Below, piece after piece: positions 17,362 through 27,300 of a stretch of DNA of 64,000 nt. Below the pieces are notes generated by a model. That model was given only the letters and a program-made list of their open reading frames with translations, was not told the origin of the DNA and did no database searches. The position numbers were made by a program, and so were the translations under genes. The DNA lies in the NCBI RefSeq assembly GCF_014651935.1, contig NZ_BMXV01000005.1:1-64000 (forward strand), read 5' to 3'. How positions within the stretch are numbered: position 1 is the first letter of the stretch; every line of letters starts with the position of its first letter. The stretch comes from Marinobacter zhanjiangensis. GTDB lineage: Bacteria; Pseudomonadota; Gammaproteobacteria; Pseudomonadales; Oleiphilaceae.

Positions 17362-18690
17362 CTATTCGTCCAGGGGACTGATCAGGCGGCCGGTAAAGCC
17401 GAGAAACCCGGCTTCCTGGCAAAAGGCGGAAAAGTCGCCTTGCCCGACGGCTGGCTGACGAAGCAGGACCAGCGCTTCGACCAGGCATCCCGGAATATCC
17501 CGGTTGTTCCAGGCCGGCATGCGTGGCCACATCAGGAATTCCTCGTGGGAAAGCACCACCTTTTCCACCGTGATTTGCCTTTCCAGCAGGCGTTCCCGGG
17601 CCGTCAGGCTGACGCAGGGGTGGGTATCATCTGCGATCAAGGCGCCCGGAGCGATATATTGCTGGAATTCCAGTACGGCATCACCATGGGTCGTCAGGCC
17701 GATATAGAGCTTTTCGTCCCGTAGATGGTCTGGTGAGGAGGTCTGCAGAACCGTACCCCGGTCAGTGGCTATTTCCCTGTCCTCCTCATAACGCGAATCA
17801 AATCCGATCACCTTGTCATACAAGCTGGTGAGATCCTGGCATACCGCATTGCCAATGCGCCCTGCGCCTCCCAGCACGACAATGCTGTTCTGCTGGCTGT
17901 ATCGGGGACGCTCGTGCATTTGCCGCGCCACGTCCCAGATCATATACCGTGTTCCCAGGCTGCCTTCCACCAGTGGCTCGTTCATCCCGATACCCGCTTT
18001 CATGGCGAAGTTGGGAAGCCGTCCGACCAGGGCGATCCTTTCTACCTCAGGGTAGTCCCGTTGCAACTGATCCAGGTAAAACCGGACTTTGTTGGAGTCT
18101 TCCTCCAACTCCTCCTCCATGAATTGCGACGCCACCAGCAGGCCGCGCATGCCCTCATTGCGAATGAAACCGAGCACCATATTGGACGGCATGCGCTGCG
18201 CCATCCAGGGTGTGAAATAGGACTCGGCCTGTTGCCTGTTACCGTACACTGCAAATACAAAGTGCGGCCTGGCCAGGGCATGAAGGGGGGCGCGCAGCCA
18301 GGTATTGGCCAAAAAAACCGCAGAACGGCGACTGTTCCTCCAAAGCGTGCGCTTGCCTGTGGCGATCAGGCGTTGCCAGGGTGGAGCAATGTCGTAGAGT
18401 TCACTCAGTTCAGTGTCGGAAAAACGTCTGAGGTTGAGCTGCAAACCGATGTGGGACTTGCCGGTGTACGCCACGGTCGCTGCTACGTTCATACCAGACT
18501 TGTCCGGGAATTCGACGTCAATAACCTCACCGGGGCGGATATAAACCCGCTTCGGCCTTTTCAGGCGTAACCCGCTGGCCGATACGTCCAGAGTATTGGT
18601 TTCAACGGTGTGACTGGCATACTTCAGAGTGACCGGAACCCTGATCCCGGATCGCACATGCCGGCGGTACTCTCCATGCATGCTTATCAT
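17362..18690 (-). CDS. PilZ domain fused to a Rossmann-fold module
   Basis: The 442-residue protein begins with a PilZ c-di-GMP-binding domain. The RxxxR-type motif is at residues 9-13 (RRHVR) and the DxSxxG motif at 35-40 (DVSASG). After a middle region of unknown fold comes a nucleotide-binding loop VVLGGAGRIG at 271-280 with Gly274, Gly277 and Gly280. The order of the C-terminal part resembles cyanobacterial-type long-chain acyl-ACP reductases: a VGRLPNF-type loop, then GTRYMIWDVARQ, the Rossmann loop and GCLVEALVLL. That resemblance is from memory and inference, not a search. The gene heads an operon with the EAL protein at 14791-17343, which links it to c-di-GMP control. No membrane segment is visible. 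Confidence 0.75.
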   Translation of the reverse strand: MISMHGEYRRHVRSGIRVPVTLKYASHTVETNTLDVSASGLRLKRPKRVYIRPGEVIDVEFPDKSGMNVAATVAYTGKSHIGLQLNLRRFSDTELSELYDIAPPWQRLIATGKRTLWRNSRRSAVFLANTWLRAPLHALARPHFVFAVYGNRQQAESYFTPWMAQRMPSNMVLGFIRNEGMRGLLVASQFMEEELEEDSNKVRFYLDQLQRDYPEVERIALVGRLPNFAMKAGIGMNEPLVEGSLGTRYMIWDVARQMHERPRYSQQNSIVVLGGAGRIGNAVCQDLTSLYDKVIGFDSRYEEDREIATDRGTVLQTSSPDHLRDEKLYIGLTTHGDAVLEFQQYIAPGALIADDTHPCVSLTARERLLERQITVEKVVLSHEEFLMWPRMPAWNNRDIPGCLVEALVLLRQPAVGQGDFSAFCQEAGFLGFTGRLISPLDE

Positions 18691-19029
18691 GGCTGGCCTT
18701 TGGCGACGTGTCGAAATTGAAACCTGTTTTCAGGTTTCAGTCTGGACCAAACTGCTTGAAGTCGCCATTTTCCAGATAAATCAATAATCTATGTATATAA
18801 AGACGACGGTTTTCACGGCGGAAATATCTTCACAAAATGATCCATGCAGCGCCGGCAGTGGCGTCAGATTCAGGAATCGCTTTCGCTGAGCAAGTCCATG
18901 CTTGCCCTTCGGCCCGGGCACGAACCAGAAGCTTCGTCTACCCTGTAGAAAACGGCTCACTTGCTGTGATTTCCGCACCGGCTTCTGGCGGGTGTGCGGA
19001 TATCTGGTTGTGTGGGAACAGGATGGCCC
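18691..19029. other. Intergenic region between divergent c-di-GMP genes
   Basis: About 340 bases separate the PilZ-Rossmann gene and the GAF-EAL gene. The only notable element is an AT-rich patch near 18778-18800 including TATATAA at 18794-18800, which could hold a -10 element in either direction. No open frame with a recognisable product is present. Confidence 0.4.
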
Positions 19030-20823
19030 ATGTCAGATTATGAACGCCAACGACTTTACACGCTGCGCCAGTTAAACCTACTGGATACACCGCCCAGCGA
19101 GGCCTTTGATCGCATTACGCGTATGGCCAGCAAGCTGTTCGGACTGCCTGCCGCCGCCGTATCACTGACGGATGAAGACAGGCAGTGGTTCAAGTCCCGG
19201 GTGGGTACCGAGTTGACCGAAGTTCCCCGCTATCGATCACCCTGCAGCGACGTCTCGGCCAGTTCGGAACTGACGGTGATCGAAGACTTGCTCGCCAATG
19301 ACTGTTATCGCAACAGCCCTCAGGCAAAGCTGGGTATGCGGTTTTACGCTGGCGCCCCCCTGAATACCCGCGATGGCTACACGCTGGGCACGCTCTGCGT
19401 ACTGGGCCCGGAGCCACGAGCCGCGACCAGTGACGAACTCATCAGCCTGCTGGATCTCAGTACCATGGTGATGGCGCAGATCGAGCTGCAGCACGCCCTT
19501 GGCCGCATTGACCCGGTGACGCTGCTACCGAACCGCAGTCAGTTCAATGACGACCTGCAGGATCTCGCCCGGGAACGTCCCGCCAGCCGGCATCATGCCA
19601 TTTTCATCGAGCTTGGCAGTGTGGTTGAGCTGGATACGGTGACCCGGGTTCTGGGCGGCAGCCAGGTTGACACCCTCGCACGGGAAGGCGCCTGGCAACT
19701 GACAACCTTGCTGACCACGTTGATCGGCCGTGACCACCATCTATACTGCGTCGGCCCCTGCCAGTATCTTTTCCTGCGGGAGACGGACGACGAGCAGCGG
19801 GTGCGGGCGGAGACGAAGCAACTGCATCGCCAGCTGAGCCGGCTTTCCCTGTGGACCAACCTGGCTATTATCGTCCGCCCCCGTATTGGCATTACCTCCT
19901 TCCTGCCGGCAGGCACCCCGGCCGACGACGTTGTCCGCCTTGCCGAGAGCGCCTGCCAGAGTGCGCGGCGGCAGGAAACCCCCGTGGCCACATTCACACC
20001 GTCAATGGACAGCGAACAGCAGCGCCACTTCCGCCTGCTGAACGATATGCACCGTCTGCTCCAGAATGGGGCCGACCAGCTCCGCCTGGTGTTTCAGCCC
20101 CGGGTTGCGCTGGAGTCCGGTGAGTGTGTCGGTGCCGAGGCGTTGTTGCGATGGCGGCACCCGGAACTGGGCGAGATCTCGCCTTCGGAGTTTATTCCTC
20201 TTGTCGAGAATACTCCCATGGCCAACTACCTGACCCAGTGGGTGCTCGATGCCACCATTGCCCAGGCAGCGAGCTGGTTGGACCAGGGTGTGGCATTGCG
20301 GCTATCGGCCAACGTGATGGCCTCGAACTTTGAGCAGGCAGGCTTTACGGACCAGCTGATCAGGCGTCTCCAACAGCGTAATCTGCCTGCCCATGCCCTT
20401 GAGCTGGAGTTGACCGAAAGTGCGTTGGTGGGCAATAGCCGCGCCGTCCGTAGGCAGCTCAAGGCACTCTCCAGAGCGGGTATCCGCCTGGCAATTGATG
20501 ATTTCGGTACCGGCTATAGCAGCCTTGCGTACCTGGTGAATGTGCCGGCGGATGTGATCAAGATCGACCGTGTGTTCAGCTCAGCCGGTGGCCGGAAACG
20601 ACGGGACTCCCAGGTGATGATGCTCAAGGCCATTATCGATCTTGCCCATGGCATGGGGTATCAGACCGTCGCCGAGGGATACGAGCCGGCCTCAATGAGA
20701 GATACGCTGTGCCAGCTGGGATGTGATGAAGCGCAGAGCTTCGCTATCGCCAGACCGCTGGCCCCCGATGCGTTCCGGTCCTGGTATGATCAACGCCTTG
20801 GTTGGCAGGCAGCGGCGAAGTAA
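19030..20823 (+). CDS. GAF, degenerate GGDEF and EAL domain protein
   Basis: The start at 19030 (MSDYERQRLYTLRQLNLLDT) follows an AGGA site and matches the usual opening of GAF-type sensors. The 597-residue protein has a GAF domain (about 10-150). Its GGDEF region (160-315) lacks the signature, with CVGPCQYLFL where the active loop should be. An EAL domain (335-590) has GAEALLRWRHPE, LELELTESALV and IDDFGTGYSSLAYL. It is expected to be a soluble c-di-GMP phosphodiesterase controlled through GAF. It is convergent with the pilus-ATPase pair. Confidence 0.88.
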   Translation: MSDYERQRLYTLRQLNLLDTPPSEAFDRITRMASKLFGLPAAAVSLTDEDRQWFKSRVGTELTEVPRYRSPCSDVSASSELTVIEDLLANDCYRNSPQAKLGMRFYAGAPLNTRDGYTLGTLCVLGPEPRAATSDELISLLDLSTMVMAQIELQHALGRIDPVTLLPNRSQFNDDLQDLARERPASRHHAIFIELGSVVELDTVTRVLGGSQVDTLAREGAWQLTTLLTTLIGRDHHLYCVGPCQYLFLRETDDEQRVRAETKQLHRQLSRLSLWTNLAIIVRPRIGITSFLPAGTPADDVVRLAESACQSARRQETPVATFTPSMDSEQQRHFRLLNDMHRLLQNGADQLRLVFQPRVALESGECVGAEALLRWRHPELGEISPSEFIPLVENTPMANYLTQWVLDATIAQAASWLDQGVALRLSANVMASNFEQAGFTDQLIRRLQQRNLPAHALELELTESALVGNSRAVRRQLKALSRAGIRLAIDDFGTGYSSLAYLVNVPADVIKIDRVFSSAGGRKRRDSQVMMLKAIIDLAHGMGYQTVAEGYEPASMRDTLCQLGCDEAQSFAIARPLAPDAFRSWYDQRLGWQAAAK

Positions 20824-20875
20824 ATGGCAGCTTTCACCAGAGAACGGAACCGGGGCGAGCCAGGGAGGCTACGGG

Positions 20876-21979
20876 TCAGCTTTCATCAATACTGAATTGA
20901 CCGCCCCCGCCTTCGATATTGCCATGTTCCAGCCGGATCTTTACTTCCAGGTTATGCCGGGAGTCGGCATTGGCCAGGGCCTCTTCCTGCGTGATCCTGC
21001 CCTGGTGGTAAAGATCCAGGATGGCATGGTCGAAGGTCTGCATACCCTGTTCCGGGCTCTTCTCCATGATGTCCCCGATACCGTCCAGCTCGCCCTTGTT
21101 GATCAGTTCCTTGATGTAAGGGCTGGCGAGCATGACTTCCACGGCGGCGACCCGCTTGCCGTCCCGGCTCTTGAGCAGGCGCTGCGAGACAACCGCCTTC
21201 AGGTGCATGCTCAGGTCCATGAACAGTTCACGGTGGGCGCTCTCCGGGAACACGTTCACGATACGCCGCATGGTCTGGTTGACGTTGCTGGCATGCAGGG
21301 TGGCCAGGCACAGGTGACCGGTTTCGGCGTAGGTCAGGGCATGTTTCATGGTTTCCCGGTCGCGGATTTCGCCGATCATGATCACGTCCGGGGCCTCCCG
21401 CATGGCACGCCTGAGGGCTTCGCCGTAGGACAGGGTATCGACCCCCACTTCCCGCTGGTTGACCACGCTCTGCTTGTGATGGTGCGTGTATTCGATGGGG
21501 TCCTCGATGGTGAGGATATGGCCCGAATGATGGCTGTTGCGGTAGTCGATCATGGAGGCGAGGGTGGTGGATTTCCCGGAACCCGTCGAACCCACCACCA
21601 GGATCAGCCCCCTCGGTTCCATGATCAGCTGTTCCAGCACGCCGGGCAGGCCCAGGGATTCGATAGAGGGGATGTCGGTCTTGAGGTGGCGGATCACCAT
21701 GGCGACCTCGCCCCGCTGCCAGAAGACATTGACCCGGAAACGTCCGACCTGGTTGATGCCAACGGCCATGTCCAGTTCCAGATCCTTTTCGAAGCTTGCC
21801 CGTTGCCTGTCACTCATCACCGAATAGGCCAGCTCCTTGACGGCGCCTGGCGGTAGCGGCTTCTGGGTAACCGGGCCGGTTTTCCCTTCGATCTTCATCA
21901 TGACCCGGGAGCCGGTGGACAGGTACAGGTCGGAAGCGCCCTTGTCGGCCATCACTTTCAGGTAGGCTGGCAACTCCAT
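20876..21979 (-). CDS. PilT/PilU-family retraction ATPase, PilU-like
   Basis: The 367-residue protein matches PilU over its length, including LDMAVGINQVGRFRVNVF, the Walker A loop GSTGSGKST at 130-138 and MIGEIRDRETM before the Walker B region. The closing tail is like PilU rather than PilT. PilU is an accessory retraction ATPase of type IV pili. No other pilus gene (pilin, PilC, PilM-Q) is present, and its only partner in the window is the PilB-like gene 23 bases upstream. GAGGAG precedes the start. It is therefore an orphan motor pair. Confidence 0.88.
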   Translation of the reverse strand: MELPAYLKVMADKGASDLYLSTGSRVMMKIEGKTGPVTQKPLPPGAVKELAYSVMSDRQRASFEKDLELDMAVGINQVGRFRVNVFWQRGEVAMVIRHLKTDIPSIESLGLPGVLEQLIMEPRGLILVVGSTGSGKSTTLASMIDYRNSHHSGHILTIEDPIEYTHHHKQSVVNQREVGVDTLSYGEALRRAMREAPDVIMIGEIRDRETMKHALTYAETGHLCLATLHASNVNQTMRRIVNVFPESAHRELFMDLSMHLKAVVSQRLLKSRDGKRVAAVEVMLASPYIKELINKGELDGIGDIMEKSPEQGMQTFDHAILDLYHQGRITQEEALANADSRHNLEVKIRLEHGNIEGGGGQFSIDES

Positions 21980-22002
21980 ATCAACTCCTCGGTTCAGTTC
22001 GG

Positions 22003-24228
22003 TCAGGCAAGGCGGATCCGGTACACTTCAGCCACGGAAATGGAGCCGTCTCTGGCCCTGCTCAGGGCATTGTCGGTCAGCGGCGTCATTCCCGATGAGA
22101 TGGCCTGTTTCTCCAGTTCGTCCGACGAGGTGCCCGCCACGATCATAGTGCGCAGCTCGGGTGTCATCACCATCAGTTCGTACACCGCCAGGCGACCCGA
22201 GAACCCGGTATCATGACAGGCACGGCAGCCCGTGCCGACGGCAAAGGTTTCGTCATCGCCGATGCCCAGCGCTTTCCGGACCCATGGGTCAACGGTTTCT
22301 TCCTTTGTGCAGTGCGAGCAATTCCGCCGCACCAGGCGCTGGGCGAGGACGCCGTTCAGGGTGCCGCTGATCAGGTAATCCTCGATACCCATGTCGATCA
22401 TTCGCATCACCGTGCTGGCAGCGCTGTTGGTGTGCAGGGTGCTCAGCACAAGGTGCCCGGTGAGCGCGCTCTGGATGGCAATCTGGCCGGTTTCCCGGTC
22501 CCGGATCTCACCCACCATGATGATGTCGGGGTCATGGCGGAGCATATTGCGCAGGGCGCTGGCGAAGGTGAAGCCGGCGGGCTCGTTCACCTGCATCTGC
22601 TCTATGCCGTCCATGTGATACTCCACGGGGTTCTCCACCGTTAGAATATTCACTCTTTTTGATCGCAGTTCATGCAGCGCCGCATAAAGGGTCGTGCTCT
22701 TGCCGGACCCGGTCGGCCCGGTAATCAGCAGCATGCCCTGGCCACGATGGATCAGGTCCACAAAGTTCTGGCGGTCGCCCTCCGAAAAACCCAGATCGTC
22801 GACGGATTTGAGGCCCTGCCGGGTATTGAGTATGCGAATAACCACACTCTCACCCTGTATGGTGGGCATCACCGAAATCCGCAGATCAACATCATTCTTG
22901 TCCCAGCGCACAGAGGCCCTGCCATCCTGTGGCACCCGGCGCTCGGTGATATCCATGCCGCCGATAATCTTTATGCGGCTGACGGCTGCCGCCAGCATCC
23001 CCTTGTTGAAGCGTTTGACGGGAATCATGTCGCCATTCAGCCGGTAGATAAGCTGCACATAGTCTTCCCTCGGGCTCAGGTGGATGTCCGAGGCATTCTG
23101 CCGGATGGCATCGCGGATAACCGAGTTTACAAAGCGGATCACCGGCTTTTCCTGCCCGAGTTTTTCAATCGCCTGACGGTTGGGCTGTGGTGACGGGCTT
23201 TCCACCAGCTCCATTTCCAGCTCTTCGGCGGCCTCCTGGCTTTCCGCTGCGCCATAGTAATGATCGATTTCCCGGGACAGATCGGTTCTCGGGGCCAGCG
23301 CGTACTTGACCGGGTAGCCAACCAGAAAATTCAGAATGTTCAGGGCTTCGGAATCGGAGGGGTTGCTCAGGGCCACCACCAGGCGGCCATCATAGAACAT
23401 CAGCGGCAGAATTCTCAGCCTGGCTGCGGTGGTCGGGGGAATGAACTTGACGGCTTCGGGATCAATGTCGAACTCTTCCAGGCTTACAAACGGAACGCCC
23501 AGTTTATAAGCCAGCGCCCGCTGAACAACCTCCTCGGACGCCAGACCCATATCGATCAGGATCTGGCCGACCGGGCGGGCCGGCTCTGAACGTTTGCGGT
23601 GAAGGGCAACATTGAGCTGCTCGCTGTCGACAATGCCGGACTGCACCAGTATGTCACCCAGTGTCCGGTTGAGGTTCCGGTCATAACCGCTTTGTTCAAT
23701 GGCCTTGCCGCGATCGAGGGCTGATTTCAGCTGGCTGGCTTTTCTGACCTCCAGCGACCCAAGCGCCAGCGGGGACCGTGAGTCTGTGGCCGCTGCTTCT
23801 GGCGGGTTGCCGGCCGGGTCCGGATCGTCGGGGGCAGGGGCCCTGGGGTTCTGGTCGTTCTGCAGCGGAATGTGGCCCAGGCGATAGGTTTTGACGGCCT
23901 GCCAGGGCACGAAGCGCTCTATCAGGTGTTCGCTGTCCGAGTAGTGGCAGATCTGGATGCCCGTGGTGGCCACGGATGCGGAAATCATCTTTCCGCCGAG
24001 GGTTTGCTGGTTGACGAGCTGGATCACGTAATTCTGGAATTCGTCGCGTTTGCCAAGCGGCGTTACGTGCAGAGGGCGGTCGACGTGGGCGATCAGGGGC
24101 CACTGTGGGGAGATGGGCGTTTTGTCTTTAACGGAAGTCAGTTCCACGCGGCCTGAGCTGGGGTCCCAGACTGAAACGGCGCCAATGCGTTGATGGCCAT
24201 CGAGATAATAAATGGTTGCCTGAGTCAC
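22003..24228 (-). CDS. GspE/PilB-family secretion/pilus ATPase with extra N-terminal region and MshEN-like domain
   Basis: The 741-residue protein has three parts. Residues 1-125 form an unrecognised region, followed by a Pro/Asp-rich linker. Residues 188-250 look like an MshEN domain (RTLGDILVQSGI, then RPVGQILIDMGLA), the c-di-GMP-binding fold of MshE and some PilB proteins. The arginine of the first motif is one position earlier than in the consensus, so ligand binding is uncertain. The catalytic domain has Walker A GPTGSGKST at 504-512, HDPDIIMVGEIRDRET and a zinc site with Cys637, Cys640, Cys668 and Cys671. It is expected to power assembly of a pilus-like or T2S-type fibre. It is upstream of the PilU-like gene. 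Confidence 0.88.
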   Translation of the reverse strand: MTQATIYYLDGHQRIGAVSVWDPSSGRVELTSVKDKTPISPQWPLIAHVDRPLHVTPLGKRDEFQNYVIQLVNQQTLGGKMISASVATTGIQICHYSDSEHLIERFVPWQAVKTYRLGHIPLQNDQNPRAPAPDDPDPAGNPPEAAATDSRSPLALGSLEVRKASQLKSALDRGKAIEQSGYDRNLNRTLGDILVQSGIVDSEQLNVALHRKRSEPARPVGQILIDMGLASEEVVQRALAYKLGVPFVSLEEFDIDPEAVKFIPPTTAARLRILPLMFYDGRLVVALSNPSDSEALNILNFLVGYPVKYALAPRTDLSREIDHYYGAAESQEAAEELEMELVESPSPQPNRQAIEKLGQEKPVIRFVNSVIRDAIRQNASDIHLSPREDYVQLIYRLNGDMIPVKRFNKGMLAAAVSRIKIIGGMDITERRVPQDGRASVRWDKNDVDLRISVMPTIQGESVVIRILNTRQGLKSVDDLGFSEGDRQNFVDLIHRGQGMLLITGPTGSGKSTTLYAALHELRSKRVNILTVENPVEYHMDGIEQMQVNEPAGFTFASALRNMLRHDPDIIMVGEIRDRETGQIAIQSALTGHLVLSTLHTNSAASTVMRMIDMGIEDYLISGTLNGVLAQRLVRRNCSHCTKEETVDPWVRKALGIGDDETFAVGTGCRACHDTGFSGRLAVYELMVMTPELRTMIVAGTSSDELEKQAISSGMTPLTDNALSRARDGSISVAEVYRIRLA

Positions 24229-24364
24229 GCAAGGATCCTTATCAGCAAGGGTGTGGGGGACGTGCTATCTTGGGAGCAGGCGCCGCCACGCGTCGATCAT
24301 GGACTGGCCTGTGAAAAATTCTGTCACAAGTTCTTTTTAAAATAATAACTTATGTGAGTAGTCA

Positions 24365-27300
24365 ATGGGGTATCTGGACAGTAAACCGATTCCGGAGGTA
24401 ACGGCAGGTGGTCGTTCTCCGCTGATCGGGTATCTGCTAGCGTTGACGGTTCTGCTGGTTTCCGCAAGTTTTATCGCCGTCAACGGATACCGGCAGGCCA
24501 CGGAAAATGCGAACAGACGCTCTGCCGCCCGGGCCGACCTGGCAGCCGGACTGGTCGCCAATACCTTTCTTTCAAGTCAGTACGCGCTGGAAACGCTTGC
24601 CGGGTTTGTCGAGCCCCTGGCTCCCCAGGCGCGGGTCCTTCCGGACCCGGGCCTGACGAGTCTCGAGCATTTGCTGGATAAAAAGACGCAGGGATTTCAG
24701 TTCGCGTTCGCGGATGCGCTTTTCGTTGCCGGTCATGATGGCACTCTGCTGTATTCATCGGAAGGAAGCGAAGGCGAGACCATTCCGGCCTGGCCTTTTC
24801 TGAGTGACGCTCTGGCCGGGCAGGACGGGGATAATCTGGTAACTCCCGTGTATATCGAACCCGGCACCGGCCGGTCATGGATATTCAGCATGCGCACGCT
24901 TCACTCTGACGACAACGCTGTCACGGGGATGCTGGTGATCCGCCAGCCTCCGGCTGTACTTGCCGAGTCTCTGGCCAGCCTGTCCCTTGCTGATGGTCAG
25001 AGCATTGCCATCGTTGATGAGACCATGGCACTGGTTGCCCGGCTTCCCGCCGGGGCTGGGACGCAGTCGGTTACACTTGGCCCCCCGCGGATCAGTGAGC
25101 CCCGGACTCAGGCGTTTATCGAAAGTGGACAGCAAAAGGCTCAGGCGACCGTTCGCTCGCCCATCGACGGCGCAGAACGCTTTTACGGTTTCAGGCGTGT
25201 TGATGATGCACCCTACATTGTCGTTGTGGGTGAAAAAACCTCGGTCGCTCTTGAGAGCTGGTGGCAAAGCCTGTGGGTCGGCAGCACCGGTATTCTGCTG
25301 GTTGCCATTATTGGTCTTTTCCTGCTGAAGCAGTTCTACCGGCGGCAGAGAGCAGAGCAGGGCCTGATCCACGAGAACCAGGAGCGCAAGCGATTGCACC
25401 AGGTCGCCCAGTCCAACGAGGCAAGGCTGGAAGCACTGGTCCGGTCGATTCCCGATCTTGTTCTGGTGATCGATGAGCAGGGCCGGTTTGTCTTTGTCCA
25501 CGCCGCAGAGAAGCAGCAACTGCTCATGACCCCGGACCAGCTCATCGGTCGTCATTACCGTGAGGTTCTGTCGCCGGAGCTTGCGGACCGCTTCAGTGAG
25601 GCCAAGAGTGAAGTCCTGGAATCCCGGGAAACCCTTAACTTTGATTATCACCTGAAAGTCGGTAATGAACTCCGGGCCTTCGAGGCCAGGGTGAACGTGT
25701 TACGGGATGAGGAGCGGTCTTACAACGGTTTCCTGGCGCTGGTGCGGGATGTGACCGAGCAGAAGGTCCGCGAGGCCGAGTTGCGCATCGCCTCGGCCGC
25801 ATTCGAGACCCATCTCGGCATTATGATTACCGATAAACAGGGTCTGATTCTGCGGGCGAACCACGCTTTTACGGCCATCACCGGCTATGCCGAACACGAA
25901 GTGGTCGGCAAGACACCGGCCATTCTCCGATCCGGCCTGCAGGGGCGGGCGTTCTACAATAACCTCTGGGCGCGGGTGCTGGAGAAGGGCGCCTGGGAAG
26001 GGGAAATCTGGAACCGTCGCAAGAACGGCGAAGTCTACGCGGAGTGGCTCACCATCAGCGTGGTTCGCAACAGCTCAGGCGCCATTCAGAATTTTGTCGG
26101 CACCTTTCACGATATTACCCGGCGCAAGGAGGCCGAACGCGAGGCTCACCGGCTCGCGTTTTACGATACCCTCACAGGGCTGGCGAACAAGGCGCTGCTG
26201 GAGGAGAAAATAGCCGAAGTTGGCAAGGCGAATACCCGGCAACATACCAATGCGGCCCTTCTGTATCTGGATATCGAACAGTTTCGGGCAATCAATGATT
26301 CGAAAGGCTATGGCATTGGTGATCTGACCCTGAAGGCGCTTGCCGAGCGGTTGTCGTCGATCATGCGAGAGACTGATACGCTCGCGCGGGTCGGCAGTGA
26401 CGAGTTCGCGGTGTTGCTGCCTGGCCTGCATGAAACTGAAAAGCAGGCGGCCCGATCGGCGGAGAGGGTTGCCGATAAGATTCTTGCCATGTTTGTCCGG
26501 CCGATTGAGGTTGCCGGCCAGTCTGTGCAGGTTGAGGTCAGTATCGGCATTACGCTGATTGACGACCGGCAGTCAGGTTTCGAGGGGCAGCTGCAGCGAG
26601 CCGAGCAGGCCACGCAACAGGCCAAGGATCAGGCCTTGCATCGGGGCCGGAAGCGCATAGCGTTCTTCGATCCTGAAATCCAGAAGCAGGTGGTGCAGCA
26701 TGTGTTGCTGGAGGAAGAGCTGAGAGCCGCGCTGGCTCAGGACCAGTTGCGGGCGTATTACCAGCCCCAGGTTCAACACCCGGACCAGCTAATGGGGTAT
26801 GAAGTACTGCTGCGCTGGCAGCACCCCGAGCGGGGCATGGTGTCTCCGGCCGTGTTTATTCCGATTGCCGAGCAAAGCCGGTTGATACTGCCTATCGGCG
26901 AATGGGTTCTGGAAAAGGCCTGCCGGCAGCTGGCCGCCTGGAAAGATGACCCGGCTACCGCCCAGTTGGTGCTGGCCGTCAACGTCAGTATCGTTCAGTT
27001 TCAGAGCAGCGAGTTCATTGAAGAACTGGCGCAGATCCTCCGGCAGACCGGAGCCCCGCCCGCCATGCTGAAACTGGAGGTGACGGAAAGTCTGCTGATG
27101 GATGACCCGGACCGGATCACCCGTACCATGAAGCGTCTGCGGGCACTCGGGGTCCGGTTCTCACTGGATGATTTTGGCACCGGTTATTCATCCCTGAGCT
27201 ATCTCCGGCGCCTGCCCCTGGACCAGGTCAAGATCGACCAGTCCTTTATCAGGGAAGTGACCACCAGCACGGCCAGCGCCGCCATTGTGGAATCCATGAT

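Noticed and set aside
20723..21856. Plus-strand 377-codon frame over the PilU-like gene
   Set aside because: It is a shadow of a strongly conserved ATPase gene on the other strand.
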